This document shows, piece by piece, positions 53,447-62,490 of a stretch of 64,000 nt of DNA. The DNA is taken from assembly GCA_963704075.1 (NCBI GenBank), contig CAVPGV010000010.1:1-64000 (forward strand), in the 5' to 3' direction. Position 1 is the first letter of the stretch; each line of letters begins with the position of its first letter. The notes beneath the pieces are model-generated. The model saw only the letters and a list, made by a program, of their open reading frames with translations, had not been told where the DNA came from and made no database searches. Position numbers and translations under genes: made by a program. This DNA is from JADKAV01 sp963704075. GTDB lineage: Bacteria; Actinomycetota; Actinomycetes; S36-B12; UBA10799.

Positions 53447-54211
53447 TCAGGCGACCTCTCGCGGTGGGTTCACGTGCCACAGAACCGCAATCCCACCACT
53501 GGCCACAGCGAATGCCACGACCGGGGTCACGCTGACTGCGAAGACCAAGGTTTCGGATGAGCCGCCGACCCGATACAGACCCCACGCGGTGCCTACGGTG
53601 GCCCCAAGCGCCGCGCCCAACACGGTCCCGCGGGCAGCGATCTTTCCCAGCGTCGACGGCTGTCGCTGCAGCGTGCGGACCGGAGCCGCGGCGAACCAAC
53701 CGAACGCCCAGTTCACCAGGAGTACGAGACCGACGACGGACAGCGCGATCTGCAGGAAGTAGTACAGCGGCATCCCGGCCACGTCGATCTGGAACACCGT
53801 GAACCGGTCGGTGAGCACCGTGCCCGCGTGTGTGAACCAATCGAGGACCTGGTGCGTCAAGCCGCCGAGCAGCAGCGAAGTCAGCACCGCCAGAACCTGC
53901 GCCGGGGATGACAGCCGCATCCGCAGACCGGGTTGCTGGGCGGGTGTCAGCCGCTTGCGGATCGCCGACGGGGCGAACCAGTCAGCGGGCCGGGCGAGGA
54001 ACCCGTGCCAGATCACGAAGAGCGCGAAGCCGACCGCCGGGTTGGTGACCAGCGTTCCGAACACGGTGTGGGTGGCATCAGTCGTATAGGGCAGGAACGG
54101 CGCGAAGAGGGGAAGGTCGGGAGTCATGGCACCGATCACCAGCGCGGATGTCGACAACCAACGTGCCCGGATGGGCAGGATGGCAGCCGCATGGCTGACG
54201 GTGAAGGGCAT
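53447..54211 (-). CDS. DUF4184 family membrane protein
   Basis: The 254-residue protein begins MPFTVSHAAAILPI, the DUF4184 signature, and has several membrane segments (about 20-38, 50-70, 108-126, 148-170, 190-212 and 222-242). LSTSALVIGAMTPDLPLFAP and LTHQVLDWFTHAGT are conserved, with H residues recalling metal-dependent membrane hydrolases of the YdjM/DUF457 group. Function unknown. Confidence 0.88.
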   Translation of the reverse strand: MPFTVSHAAAILPIRARWLSTSALVIGAMTPDLPLFAPFLPYTTDATHTVFGTLVTNPAVGFALFVIWHGFLARPADWFAPSAIRKRLTPAQQPGLRMRLSSPAQVLAVLTSLLLGGLTHQVLDWFTHAGTVLTDRFTVFQIDVAGMPLYYFLQIALSVVGLVLLVNWAFGWFAAAPVRTLQRQPSTLGKIAARGTVLGAALGATVGTAWGLYRVGGSSETLVFAVSVTPVVAFAVASGGIAVLWHVNPPREVA

Positions 54212-54298
54212 AGCGCCAGTATCACCGCGGATCGCCGCGACGAAACGGATACTTGAGCAAGGTCACACCGGCGCCGCTCGGTATCCTTGGAGCCATCC

Positions 54299-54373
54299 GC
54301 CCCGTTAGCTCAGTGGTAGAGCACTCGCCTTGTAAGCGAAAGGTCGTCCGTTCAATCCGGACACGGGGCTCCA
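54299..54373 (+). tRNA. tRNA-Thr (TGT) with encoded CCA
   Basis: GCCCCGTTAGCTCAGTGGTA starts the molecule, the anticodon loop is CTTGTAA (anticodon TGT), and the T-arm reads GTCCGTTCAATCCGGAC. GCCCCGT pairs with ACGGGGC. The discriminator T at 54370 is followed by an encoded CCA, unlike the other three tRNAs here. Confidence 0.95.
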
Positions 54374-54521
54374 GTCGCGACTGACGGGCTTGACCGCAGT
54401 TCTCCGGCGCCGGTTCGCGATCGCCATGAACGCCATCGCCTGCGCGAGCAGCACGCCCCGCTCGCCGCCGCCTCTCCTCGAAGGCAGGAGGACCGTTGCG
54501 CGACGCGATAGCCTCCCCAGC

Positions 54522-55157
54522 ATGTCGACACGAACGGTTCTGGAGATCTTCGGCTGGATAAGTTCCGGTCTCATCGTGCTGTCGCTGGCGCAGGCACGGG
54601 TGTGGCGATTCCGGATCATGAACTTCGCGGGTGCGGCTCTGGGCACGATGTACAACGCCCTGCTGGGGATCTGGCCGTTCGCGGCGATGAACGCCGTCAT
54701 CACGGTGATCGACGCCTACTGGTTGGTCCGGCTGAGCCGGGAGCGCCGACCGGAGTCCGCGGCCTACGAACTGCTCCAGGTGGACGGCGACGACACCTAC
54801 CTGCGCCATTTCCTGAAGGTGCACGCGCGCGACACCCAGCAGCACTTCCCGGAGTTCGACCCGGCTGAACCCACCGAGTCCAACGTGCTGGTGATGCGCG
54901 GGGATGAAACCGTCGGTGTGGTTCTCATCGCCGATACCGACGACACGACCGCCCGGCTGAGCCTGGACTACGTGACCCCGCGGTTCCGCGACTTCACACC
55001 CGGACAGTTCGTGTACGAGGACTCCGGGATCTTCGAGAAGCTGGGCGTGCAACGGATCCAGGCACCCCGCTGCAACACCGACTATCTGAAGAGGATGGGC
55101 TTCCGGCACGAGCCGGACGGCTGGGTGCGCGAAGTGCGGGCCACGCCCTCGGCGTAA
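54522..55157 (+). CDS. Membrane protein fused to GNAT-like domain
   Basis: Residues 1-75 form a small membrane unit with three hydrophobic segments (VLEIFGWISSGLIVLSLAQA, IMNFAGAALGTMYNALLGIW, MNAVITVIDAYWLVRL), as in YgjV-type inner membrane proteins. Residues 80-211 look like a GNAT-type fold: VLVMRGDETVGVVLIAD, ARLSLDYVTPRFRDFTPGQFVY and a final LGVQRIQAPRCNTDYLKRMGF. The acetyl-CoA loop is not clear. ATG 54522 is the only good start. The combination is uncommon in my experience; function unknown. Confidence 0.78.
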   Translation: MSTRTVLEIFGWISSGLIVLSLAQARVWRFRIMNFAGAALGTMYNALLGIWPFAAMNAVITVIDAYWLVRLSRERRPESAAYELLQVDGDDTYLRHFLKVHARDTQQHFPEFDPAEPTESNVLVMRGDETVGVVLIADTDDTTARLSLDYVTPRFRDFTPGQFVYEDSGIFEKLGVQRIQAPRCNTDYLKRMGFRHEPDGWVREVRATPSA

Positions 55158-55214
55158 CCCGGCTTCGGTGGCCCTGGCCGCGTACCCTCACTTCAACGCC
55201 ACGCAGGAGGACAG

Positions 55215-56702
55215 ATGAGCACGGCTGTAGCCCCGAGGTCGCAACGGACCTTCTTCGGGCACCCCGCTGGCCTCTCAACCCTGTTCTTCACCGAATTCTG
55301 GGAACGCTTCTCCTACTACGGTATGCGCGCCCTGCTCGTCCTGTACCTGGTCGCACCGCCCAACGGCGCCACACCCCCTGGCCCTGGACTGGGCCTGTCC
55401 ACCGCTACCGCCTCCGCGATCTACGGCACGTACGTGGCCCTGGTCTACTTGTTCCCCCTGCTCGGCGGCTGGATCGCCGACCGCATGTGGGGTTTCCGTC
55501 GCGCCGTGCTGGTCGGAGGGATCGTCATCGCGTGCGGCCACTACGCCATGGCCGTGCCCAGCGAGATCACGTTCTGGGTCGGCCTGCTGCTGATCGCCCT
55601 GGGCACAGGGCTGCTCAAACCGAACGTCTCAGCCATGGTCGGTGAGCTTTACCACGACCACGACACAAAACGCGACGCCGGATTCTCCATCTTCTACATG
55701 GGGATCAACCTCGGCGCTTTCATCGCGCCGTTGGTCACCGGATTCCTGATGGACAGCTACGGCTGGCACTACGCGTTCGGAGCCGCCGCCCTGGGCATGA
55801 CCGTCGGAGTGGTGCAGTACGTGGTCGGTGGCCGCAAGACGCTGACCGGAATCGGCTTGACCGCGCCCAACCCCGCCACGCCGAAGGAGAAGCGGACCTT
55901 CATCGCGCTGGTCGGCGGATCGGTGCTTGGCATCGTCGTGATCGCGCTGATCGACGCGTGGCTGTTCGGCTTCGAGATCTCCGACATGGTCGACATCCTG
56001 GGGATCTTCATCTTGATCGTGCCGGTCGTCTACTTCGTGAAGATGTTCCGGCGCCCGGGCCTGACCGGCGATCAGATGTCCCGTCTGCACGCATTCCTCG
56101 GGTTGTTCATCGGAGCAGCCGTCTTCTGGATGATCTACGACCAGGCCGGATCCACGCTGAGTGTCTTCGCCGAGCAGAGCACGGATCTCACGGTGGACGG
56201 TTTCACCATCCCCGTACCGTGGCTGCAGTCGATCAACCCGATCTTCATCATCATCTTCGCCCCCATCTTCGGGGCGATCTGGGCGAAACTAGGCGATAGG
56301 GCGCCCTCGACGCCGCTGAAGTTCGCGTGGGCACTGTTGGGCATCTCGATCAGCTTCCTGATCATGATCATCCCTGCACTGAGTGCCGAAACTGGTGCCG
56401 AAGTGGCCGTGTGGTGGCTGGTCGGCGTCTACCTGATCCAGACCTGGGCCGAACTCCTGCTCTCGCCCATCGGGCTCAGCGCGTCGACCCGGCTCGCGCC
56501 GCCCGGGATGGAGGGGCAGATGCTGGCCCTGTGGTTCCTCGCGGTGTCCGTGGGCGACACCATCGGCGCCCAGATCCTGTCGCGGATCGGCGACAACTAC
56601 GTGCGGGTGTTCACCATGTTCGGTCTCATCGCCCTGGCGGCGGCCGTGATCGCCTTCCTGTTCGTGCCACGACTCAAGCGCATGATGGCCGGAGTTCACT
56701 AG
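55215..56702 (+). CDS. POT-family proton-coupled oligopeptide transporter
   Basis: This 495-residue MFS protein imports di- and tripeptides with protons. The family mark FTEFWERFSYYGMRALLVLYL (ExxERFxYYG) lies at residues 28-48. GLLKPNVSAMVGELY, AGFSIFYMGINLGAFIAPL and the 14 hydrophobic segments complete the picture. It has a normal ATG start preceded by CAGGAGGA. No linked peptidase gene is present. Confidence 0.96.
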   Translation: MSTAVAPRSQRTFFGHPAGLSTLFFTEFWERFSYYGMRALLVLYLVAPPNGATPPGPGLGLSTATASAIYGTYVALVYLFPLLGGWIADRMWGFRRAVLVGGIVIACGHYAMAVPSEITFWVGLLLIALGTGLLKPNVSAMVGELYHDHDTKRDAGFSIFYMGINLGAFIAPLVTGFLMDSYGWHYAFGAAALGMTVGVVQYVVGGRKTLTGIGLTAPNPATPKEKRTFIALVGGSVLGIVVIALIDAWLFGFEISDMVDILGIFILIVPVVYFVKMFRRPGLTGDQMSRLHAFLGLFIGAAVFWMIYDQAGSTLSVFAEQSTDLTVDGFTIPVPWLQSINPIFIIIFAPIFGAIWAKLGDRAPSTPLKFAWALLGISISFLIMIIPALSAETGAEVAVWWLVGVYLIQTWAELLLSPIGLSASTRLAPPGMEGQMLALWFLAVSVGDTIGAQILSRIGDNYVRVFTMFGLIALAAAVIAFLFVPRLKRMMAGVH

Positions 56703-56747
56703 CTGATCTGCGCCGAACGATCGGCAGGGTCGGTAGGGCAGTGGATT

Positions 56748-56777
56748 ATGTATACATTTTGACACTCATGTATACAA
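56748..56777. promoter_or_regulatory. Twin TGTATACA operator sites
   Basis: ATGTATACAT at 56748-56757 and ATGTATACAA at 56768-56777 share the palindrome TGTATACA and are exactly 20 bp apart, two helical turns. TGTATACA-type sites are typical of GntR-family regulators. They lie 31 bp upstream of the CoA-transferase start. No regulator gene is adjacent. Confidence 0.7.
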
Positions 56778-56807
56778 TCGAGTCCTACCCCTGGTGGAGG
56801 TGTACCT

Positions 56808-57959
56808 GTGACTGGAGCGCTCGACGGCATCCTCGTCGCCGATTTCACCCGCGTGCTGGCCGGACCCTACGCCACGATGCTGATGGCCGACGCCGGCGCA
56901 ACGGTGGTGAAGGTCGAACGGCCGGGGACCGGTGACGACACCCGGGCATGGGGCCCACCGTTCGCCTCGGACGGGCAATCCACCTACTTCCAGTCGGTCA
57001 ACCGCAACAAGAAGTCCATCGCGCTCGACCTAAGCGATCCCGCGGACCTGGACATCGCGCACAGACTGGCGCGCAGGGCAGACGTGTTCATGGAGAATCA
57101 CAAACCCGGCGGCCTCGCGCGCTTCGGTCTGGATCATCCGAGTGTGGTCGCCACGAATCCTGAGGTCGTGTACTGCTCGATCAGCGGATTCGGCAACGAC
57201 TTGGGCAGGGACCTTCCCGGGTACGACCTGCTGGTGCAGGCGATGGGAGGACTCATGAGCGTCACCGGCGTGAACGAGCCGACCAAGGCGGGCGTGGCGG
57301 TCGTCGACGTGCTCACCGGCCTGCATGCGGCGTTCGCCGTGACCGCAGCCTTGACACATCGAGCACGGACTGGCCGGGGCCAACTGCTCGAGGTCAGCCT
57401 GCTCGGCAGTCTGCTGTCGTCGCTGGTCAACCAGTCGTCGGCGTTCGTCGGCGCCGGCACCATCCCCGGACTGATGGGCAATGCCCACCCGTCGATCGCT
57501 CCCTACGAAGTCTTCGCAACTGCCGACCGTCCAATGGTCATCGCGGTCGGCAACGACGCACAGTTCAGCCGACTCGCCAACGCCCTCGGTGAGCCGACGC
57601 TTCCCCACGATCCCCGATACGCCACGAACAGTGCCCGCGTGGAACACCGGGCCGAGTTGAAGCGGAATCTCGAAGCGCGACTGACGAACGAAAGCGCCGA
57701 CCACTGGCAGACGGCGTTCACGGCGGTGGGCGTTCCCTGCGGACCGATCAACGACATTCAGCAGGGTTTCGCCCTCGCCGCACGCCTGGGGCTGAACCCG
57801 GTCGTCACCATCGACGACTCCCGCCGCGAGGCACCGCTGCCGCAGGTGGCGAATCCCGTCGCATACTCGGCCACACCGCCTACCTACCGCAATGCGCCAC
57901 CCACGGTCGGAGAGGACCGCGACCAGGTGCTCGCGCTGCTGGAGCACGACCACCGATGA
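56808..57959 (+). CDS. Class III CoA-transferase (CaiB/BaiF), probably glutarate-type
   Basis: The 383-residue protein has VADFTRVLAGPYATMLMADAGATVVKVE at the start, NRNKKSIALDLSDPADLDIA, and VAVVDVLTGLHAAFAV, which holds the probable catalytic Asp. The family moves CoA between carboxylic acids via an aspartyl-CoA thioester. Its downstream partner is a glutaryl-CoA dehydrogenase-type enzyme, so a succinyl-CoA:glutarate CoA-transferase role is likely. GTG 56808 follows GGAGG by 8 bases. It is controlled by the TGTATACA pair. Confidence 0.9.
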   Translation: MTGALDGILVADFTRVLAGPYATMLMADAGATVVKVERPGTGDDTRAWGPPFASDGQSTYFQSVNRNKKSIALDLSDPADLDIAHRLARRADVFMENHKPGGLARFGLDHPSVVATNPEVVYCSISGFGNDLGRDLPGYDLLVQAMGGLMSVTGVNEPTKAGVAVVDVLTGLHAAFAVTAALTHRARTGRGQLLEVSLLGSLLSSLVNQSSAFVGAGTIPGLMGNAHPSIAPYEVFATADRPMVIAVGNDAQFSRLANALGEPTLPHDPRYATNSARVEHRAELKRNLEARLTNESADHWQTAFTAVGVPCGPINDIQQGFALAARLGLNPVVTIDDSRREAPLPQVANPVAYSATPPTYRNAPPTVGEDRDQVLALLEHDHR

Positions 57960-57984
57960 GACCTCAACACACCTCGGAGAAGCA

Positions 57985-59157
57985 ATGACCGCCAAGAAGA
58001 CGCCGTTCGAACTGTTCGCCATCGATTCCCTGCTGTCAGAGGAGGAACGCGCGATCCGCGACGTGGTCGCTTCGTTCGTCGACACCCGGATCAGGCCGGA
58101 GATCGCCGGGTGGTTCGATCGCGGAACCCTTCCCGCACGCGACCTGGCCGCCGAACTCGGGCAACTGGGTGTTCTGGGCATGCACCTCGAGGGGTACGGG
58201 TGTGCCGGCACGTCGGCTGTCGCCTACGGCCTGGCCTGCCTGGAACTGGAGGCCGGCGACTCGGGAATCCGGTCATTGGTCAGCGTCCAGGGTTCGCTGG
58301 CAATGTTCGCGATCCACGCCTTCGGGTCGGAGGACCAGAAGCAGCAGTGGCTGCCGGCGATGGCGCGCGGGGAGAAGATCGGCTGCTTCGGTCTCACGGA
58401 GGCGGACTTCGGCTCCAACCCGTCCGGGATGCGCACCAACGCCAAGCGCGACGGCGACGACTGGGTGCTCAACGGGTCCAAGATGTGGATCACCAACGGC
58501 AACGTCGCGGACGTCGCCGTGGTCTGGGCGCGTACCGATGACGGCATCCGGGGATTCGTCGTCCCCACCGACACCGCCGGCTTCACCGCCAATGAGATTC
58601 ACCAGAAGATGTCCCTGCGGGCATCGGTCACCAGTGAACTGGTCCTGGACGATGTGCGACTGCCCGCCGAAGCGGTACTGCCCGGCGTCGTGGGCCTGCG
58701 CGGGCCACTGTCGTGCCTGAACGAAGCCCGGTTCGGCATCGTGTTCGGCACCCTGGGTGCAGCCCGCGACAGCCTGCAGACGGCCATCGACTACAGCATC
58801 TCCCGCGAACAGTTCGACAGGCCGATCGCGGGTTTCCAGCTGACCCAGAAGAAGCTCGCCGACATGACTCTGGAACTGGGCAAAGGCATGCTGCTGGCCC
58901 TGCATCTGGGCCGGTTGAAGGATGAGCATGTCATCACGCCGGAGCAGGTCAGCGTGGGCAAACTCAACAACGCGCGGGAGGCGCTGGCGATCGCCCGGGA
59001 GTGCCGCTCGATCCTGGGTGGAAACGGCATCACGCTGGAGTATCCGGTCATCCGGCACATGAACAATCTGGAGTCGGTGTTCACCTATGAAGGCACCAAC
59101 GAGATGCACACCCTGGTCGTCGGGCAGGCCTTGACCGGGATCGCCGCCTACCGCTGA
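57985..59157 (+). CDS. gcdH: Acyl-CoA dehydrogenase, glutaryl-CoA dehydrogenase-like
   Basis: The 390-residue flavoprotein oxidises an acyl-CoA to its enoyl form. CFGLTEADFGSNPSGMRTNA and KMWITNGNVADVAVVWA are FAD/substrate-binding regions. YSISREQFDRPIAGFQLTQ precedes the catalytic Glu in FTYEGTNEMHTLVVG. The glutaryl-CoA branch, which also decarboxylates, fits the sequence (short charged N-terminus, LNNAREALAIARECRSILG). It lies 25 bp after the CoA-transferase, and the pair would convert glutarate to crotonyl-CoA. Confidence 0.9.
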   Translation: MTAKKTPFELFAIDSLLSEEERAIRDVVASFVDTRIRPEIAGWFDRGTLPARDLAAELGQLGVLGMHLEGYGCAGTSAVAYGLACLELEAGDSGIRSLVSVQGSLAMFAIHAFGSEDQKQQWLPAMARGEKIGCFGLTEADFGSNPSGMRTNAKRDGDDWVLNGSKMWITNGNVADVAVVWARTDDGIRGFVVPTDTAGFTANEIHQKMSLRASVTSELVLDDVRLPAEAVLPGVVGLRGPLSCLNEARFGIVFGTLGAARDSLQTAIDYSISREQFDRPIAGFQLTQKKLADMTLELGKGMLLALHLGRLKDEHVITPEQVSVGKLNNAREALAIARECRSILGGNGITLEYPVIRHMNNLESVFTYEGTNEMHTLVVGQALTGIAAYR

Positions 59158-59185
59158 TCGAGCGCGCGGAAGTGCCCCTTAGGAA

Positions 59186-60112
59186 CTACGCAGGGGTTCT
59201 GCTTGACGCCGGTTCGGACGTCCCGCGACGCCGGCCGAGCAGCCCTTGGACCATCGAAGCACCGAGCAGCACGATCGCCGCTCCCACCGGTTGATTCCAC
59301 GTCACCGCCTCACCCAGCAGCACTATCCCCAGCAGGGTGGAGACCACGGGCGTCGCATAGGTCACCGACGCGCTCACCACGGAACCCGCCAATGAGATGA
59401 CCCGGAACATCCAGATGAACGCGAGGCCGGTGGCCAGCGCGCCGAGGACGATGACGGCGAGCACCGGGCCAGGCTGCACGGTCGGACGATCGGTGAGCGC
59501 GACCATCAGGACCCCGGTGATCAGCGTCGCGCTCAGCAGTTGCGCCCCCATGATGGACGGCCCGCCCTCGGGCCGGTCGGCAAGAAAACGCCGGGTCCAC
59601 GGCACGCCGATCCCATAGCAGACAGTTGCCCCAAGGCAGGCGAGCGATCCGACGAGGTCGCCGGACAGCCCCTGCCAGACCCCCATCACCAGCATCACAC
59701 CGGCGAACCCGACGAACAGACCCACGAGGCGTTGTCTCGTGAGCCGCTCCGCCGGGACGATGGCTAGGGCGAACAGGGCGGTGAACAGTGGAGTTGCCGC
59801 GTTGAACAGGCCAGCCAGCACGCTCGAGACACGCATCTCGGCCCAGGCGAACAAGGCGAAGGGGATGACGTTCATCATGAGTCCGGAGAACGTCACATGC
59901 GCCCACACCACACCCAAGGCCGGTAGCCGACCACGCCGAAGAGCCAGCACGGCCAGCACGGCCAGCAAACCGAAGAACACCCGCCCGAAGGTGATCTGCA
60001 GCGGTGCGAAGGCGTCCAGGCCGATCTTGATCAAGAAGAAACTGGATCCCCACACGACCGCAAGCGCCCACCAGTAGGGCAGCCATGAGGACAGCCGAGC
60101 GGTGGACACCAC
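59186..60112 (-). CDS. EamA-family (DMT) exporter
   Basis: The protein has ten membrane segments in two five-helix EamA halves. WWALAVVWGSSFFLIKIGLD starts the first; FVGFAGVMLVMGVW and LACLGATVCYGIGVPW lie at the middle; IVLGALATGLAFIWMFRVI and VTYATPVVSTLLGIVLLGEAVTW end the second. GTG 60112 or 60109 is the likely start (308 or 307 residues); the longer form would run into the K+ channel promoter. Substrates of this family are amino acids or other metabolites. Confidence 0.88.
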   Translation of the reverse strand: MVSTARLSSWLPYWWALAVVWGSSFFLIKIGLDAFAPLQITFGRVFFGLLAVLAVLALRRGRLPALGVVWAHVTFSGLMMNVIPFALFAWAEMRVSSVLAGLFNAATPLFTALFALAIVPAERLTRQRLVGLFVGFAGVMLVMGVWQGLSGDLVGSLACLGATVCYGIGVPWTRRFLADRPEGGPSIMGAQLLSATLITGVLMVALTDRPTVQPGPVLAVIVLGALATGLAFIWMFRVISLAGSVVSASVTYATPVVSTLLGIVLLGEAVTWNQPVGAAIVLLGASMVQGLLGRRRGTSEPASSRTPA

Positions 60113-60173
60113 CAAAGTCTGCCCGCCCGTGTCGCACACCCCCGCGCCAGCCCGGCCGCAGCATCCTTGGAAC

Positions 60174-60845
60174 ATGCGCACCGAGGCCCGATACCAGGCC
60201 TACCGCCGCCTGGCACGATATCCGCTGTTCCTCGCTGGGCTTCTGTTCCTCGTGGGCTTCACCCTGGCCTTCGACCCCCACCTGGACACGATCGACCAAC
60301 ACCACCATGTGGGCCGGTATCTGACCCTGTTCGCCTGGGCGGTATTCCTGGCCGACTACCTGATCTCGCTGGCCCTGGCGCCCGACCGGCCGAAGTACAT
60401 CAAGACCCACGTCCTGCAGGCCGTGGGCGTGATCTTCCCGCCCTTGCGGATTCTGCTGATCTTCCACGTCACGTACGTGGTCGTCAGCAAGTCGCGGGAT
60501 CGTTTCGGGGCGAGGGTTCGCGAGTACCTGCTGTACACCTCGACCCTGGTGATCCTGGTGGCCAGCATGGCGGTCACCATCGCCGAACGCAACGCCCCCG
60601 GCGCCCGGATCGTGAGCTACGGCGATGCCCTGTGGTGGTCGGCTGAGACGATCTCCACGGTGGGCTACGGCGACATGTATCCCGTGACGGTCCTCGGCCG
60701 GGTCATCGCCGTCGTGCTGATGATCAACGGTTTCGTGATTTTGTCAGTACTCACTGCGACAGTGGCTCAGAAGTTCGTCAGCGCCCAGCAGAACGCTGCC
60801 GCTGACGGACAGCAGACCGACCCCCTTCCGGAACCGGAGGTATGA
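60174..60845 (+). CDS. Voltage-gated-like potassium channel
   Basis: The 223-residue protein has an N-terminal set of helices (FLAGLLFLVGFTLAF, YLTLFAWAVFLADYLISLAL), a basic stretch (KYIKTHVLQAVGVIFPPLRILLIFHV) in the place of a voltage-sensor S4, then the pore unit with the selectivity filter STVGYGDMYPV. The final helix is VIAVVLMINGFVILSVLTATV. Its TGA abuts the ATG of the DUF3263 gene, so both are made from one message. Confidence 0.93.
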   Translation: MRTEARYQAYRRLARYPLFLAGLLFLVGFTLAFDPHLDTIDQHHHVGRYLTLFAWAVFLADYLISLALAPDRPKYIKTHVLQAVGVIFPPLRILLIFHVTYVVVSKSRDRFGARVREYLLYTSTLVILVASMAVTIAERNAPGARIVSYGDALWWSAETISTVGYGDMYPVTVLGRVIAVVLMINGFVILSVLTATVAQKFVSAQQNAAADGQQTDPLPEPEV

Positions 60846-61085
60846 ATGAGCCAGCTCACCGACCGCGACCGCGCGATCCTGGAATTCGAGAAGCACTGGT
60901 GGCGTTTCGAGGGCGCCAAGCAGCAGGCCATCCGCGAACAGTTGCACCTTTCGCCGACCCGCTACTACCAGGTTCTCAACGACCTGGTCGACGACCCGGC
61001 AGCACTACTCGCCGAACCGGTGGTCGTCAGGCGGTTGCAGCGCCAGCGGCAGTCCCGCCGAAAGGCCGTTTCGGAGCACGTCTGA
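60846..61085 (+). CDS. DUF3263 family protein
   Basis: This 79-residue protein is a typical DUF3263 member: LTDRDRAILEFEKHWWRFEGAKQQAIREQLH, then LSPTRYYQVLNDLVDDPAALLAE and a basic end. The middle predicts a helix-turn-helix, so DNA binding is plausible. It starts directly after the K+ channel stop. The last ~59 bases overlap the tail of the convergent HEKSH gene. Confidence 0.92.
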   Translation: MSQLTDRDRAILEFEKHWWRFEGAKQQAIREQLHLSPTRYYQVLNDLVDDPAALLAEPVVVRRLQRQRQSRRKAVSEHV

Positions 61086-61465
61086 GCCGACGCAACGGGT
61101 TGTCGGCGTAACCGCCTGCCACCAGCCCCGCCCGCCGCTCGAACACGTTGCGAGACCACCAATCGCCGGTGCGCAGCAGCGAATAACCCGGCAGCCAGCC
61201 CGTAGGCGGGCCAGAACAGCGGACCGAGCAGGGCGTACTGACGCATGTGCGACTTCTCATGCTCCCAGACCGCGGCCGGCACCGGCTGCCTGCTGATCAC
61301 GAGGCAACCGATGGTGAAAGCCCCTGCATCGGGGAATCGCCAGCGGTATCCGGTGGCCTCCCAGTACCCATCGCGGGCGCTGACCGGGCAACGGGCGGCG
61401 CGGGCCACCAACCAGCCGGTCGCAGTGGTCAGATTCACCGCGTTCAGCACGACGACGGGATCCAT
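61027..61465 (-). CDS. HExxH-like small protein, possible zinc metallopeptidase (frameshifted)
   Basis: The protein reads VVVLNAVNLTTATGWLVARA, then WRFPDAGAFTIGCLVI and VWEHEKSHMRQYALLGPLFWP. HEKSH fits the HExxH zinc motif and the later NVFERRAG could supply the third ligand. One extra base at 61185-61186 shifts the frame after AYGLAAG; correction gives YSLLRTGDWWSRNVFERRAG and about 145 residues. It looks like a small actinobacterial membrane-associated peptidase group, but I cannot name it. ATG 61465. Confidence 0.6.
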
Positions 61466-61487
61466 CACGGGGCGACCGTGGAATCCC

Positions 61488-62432
61488 TCAGGTCCACTCG
61501 CCGACCGGCGCGGTCACCAGCGGCGGCCTTTCGACATCGGCCAGTGCATGCCACGTTCCCACGAAGTCGTGGCCGACCCGATCGAACTGGGCCATGGCCT
61601 GCCCGACGGAACGCGAACTGTGCAACTGCGGGTCGAGCCGACGCAGTGCGGTCTGCAGGATCTGGGCGGCCATCCGGCCGAGTTTGCGCTCGTCGTGATG
61701 ACGGTGCAGGCGCACCCCGAGATCCACTTGAGCAATCGCGTCCACCCCCAGCATCTCGGCGGTGTCCACCAGCATGGCGAATTCGACGCCGTACCCGATG
61801 GGGAAAGGCAGTTGTTCGAGCAGGCTGCGCCGGGCCGCGTACTCGCCTGCCAGCGGCTGGATGACGCCGGCCAACTGCGGCCAGTACAGGTTGAGCAGCG
61901 GACGCGCGACCAGCTCCGTGACCCGTCCGCCACCGGCCGGAACGGTGGACTCGCCCTCCACCAGCGGCCGTTCGTAGACCGCTTTCACCAGATGCACCGA
62001 ACTGTCGGTCAGCACCGGGCCGAGGAGGCCGGTCACGTAGTGCGTGTCGAACGACCGCAGGTCCGCGTCGACGAACACGATCAGGTCGGCATCGGTCGCG
62101 GCCAGGGCCCGCCACATCGCCTCGCCCTTCCCGCGCAGTGGCGGCAGCCCCGGGAAGACCCCGTCCAGCGGCACGACCCGGGCACCGTTGTCCGCGGCCA
62201 CCCGGGCGGTCGCATCGGTCGATCCGGAGTCGAGCACCACGAGGTCGTCGACCAGGCAGCCGTACAACTCGTCGTGGATGGTTCTCACGATCTGCCCCAC
62301 GGTCTCGGCCTCGTCGAGGGCCGGCAGGATCACCGCGACACTCTGCTGCTTGACCAGCAGGAGGTCCTCGATGCGCCAGTCATCGGCCGTCGAGGTGCGG
62401 TTGCGCAGCCAGGTCTCAACGTGTTCGCTCAC
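61488..62432 (-). CDS. gpgS: Glucosyl-3-phosphoglycerate synthase
   Basis: GpgS joins glucose from a nucleotide sugar to 3-phosphoglycerate, the first step toward methylglucose lipopolysaccharides or glucosylglycerate. VAVILPALDEAETVGQIVR is the GT-A start; LVVLDSGSTDAT and LIVFVDADLRSF (D-A-D metal site) follow. PLRGKGEAMWRAL and QPLAGEYAARRSLLEQLPF are typical of GpgS. The 314-residue length is normal. It stands alone, divergent from the riboswitch-thrC unit. Confidence 0.93.
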   Translation of the reverse strand: MSEHVETWLRNRTSTADDWRIEDLLLVKQQSVAVILPALDEAETVGQIVRTIHDELYGCLVDDLVVLDSGSTDATARVAADNGARVVPLDGVFPGLPPLRGKGEAMWRALAATDADLIVFVDADLRSFDTHYVTGLLGPVLTDSSVHLVKAVYERPLVEGESTVPAGGGRVTELVARPLLNLYWPQLAGVIQPLAGEYAARRSLLEQLPFPIGYGVEFAMLVDTAEMLGVDAIAQVDLGVRLHRHHDERKLGRMAAQILQTALRRLDPQLHSSRSVGQAMAQFDRVGHDFVGTWHALADVERPPLVTAPVGEWT

Positions 62433-62490
62433 ATGCCCCCCAGGACACCTCGGTTACAGTCGGGTGCGACCAGCGTGTCACAATTCCATA

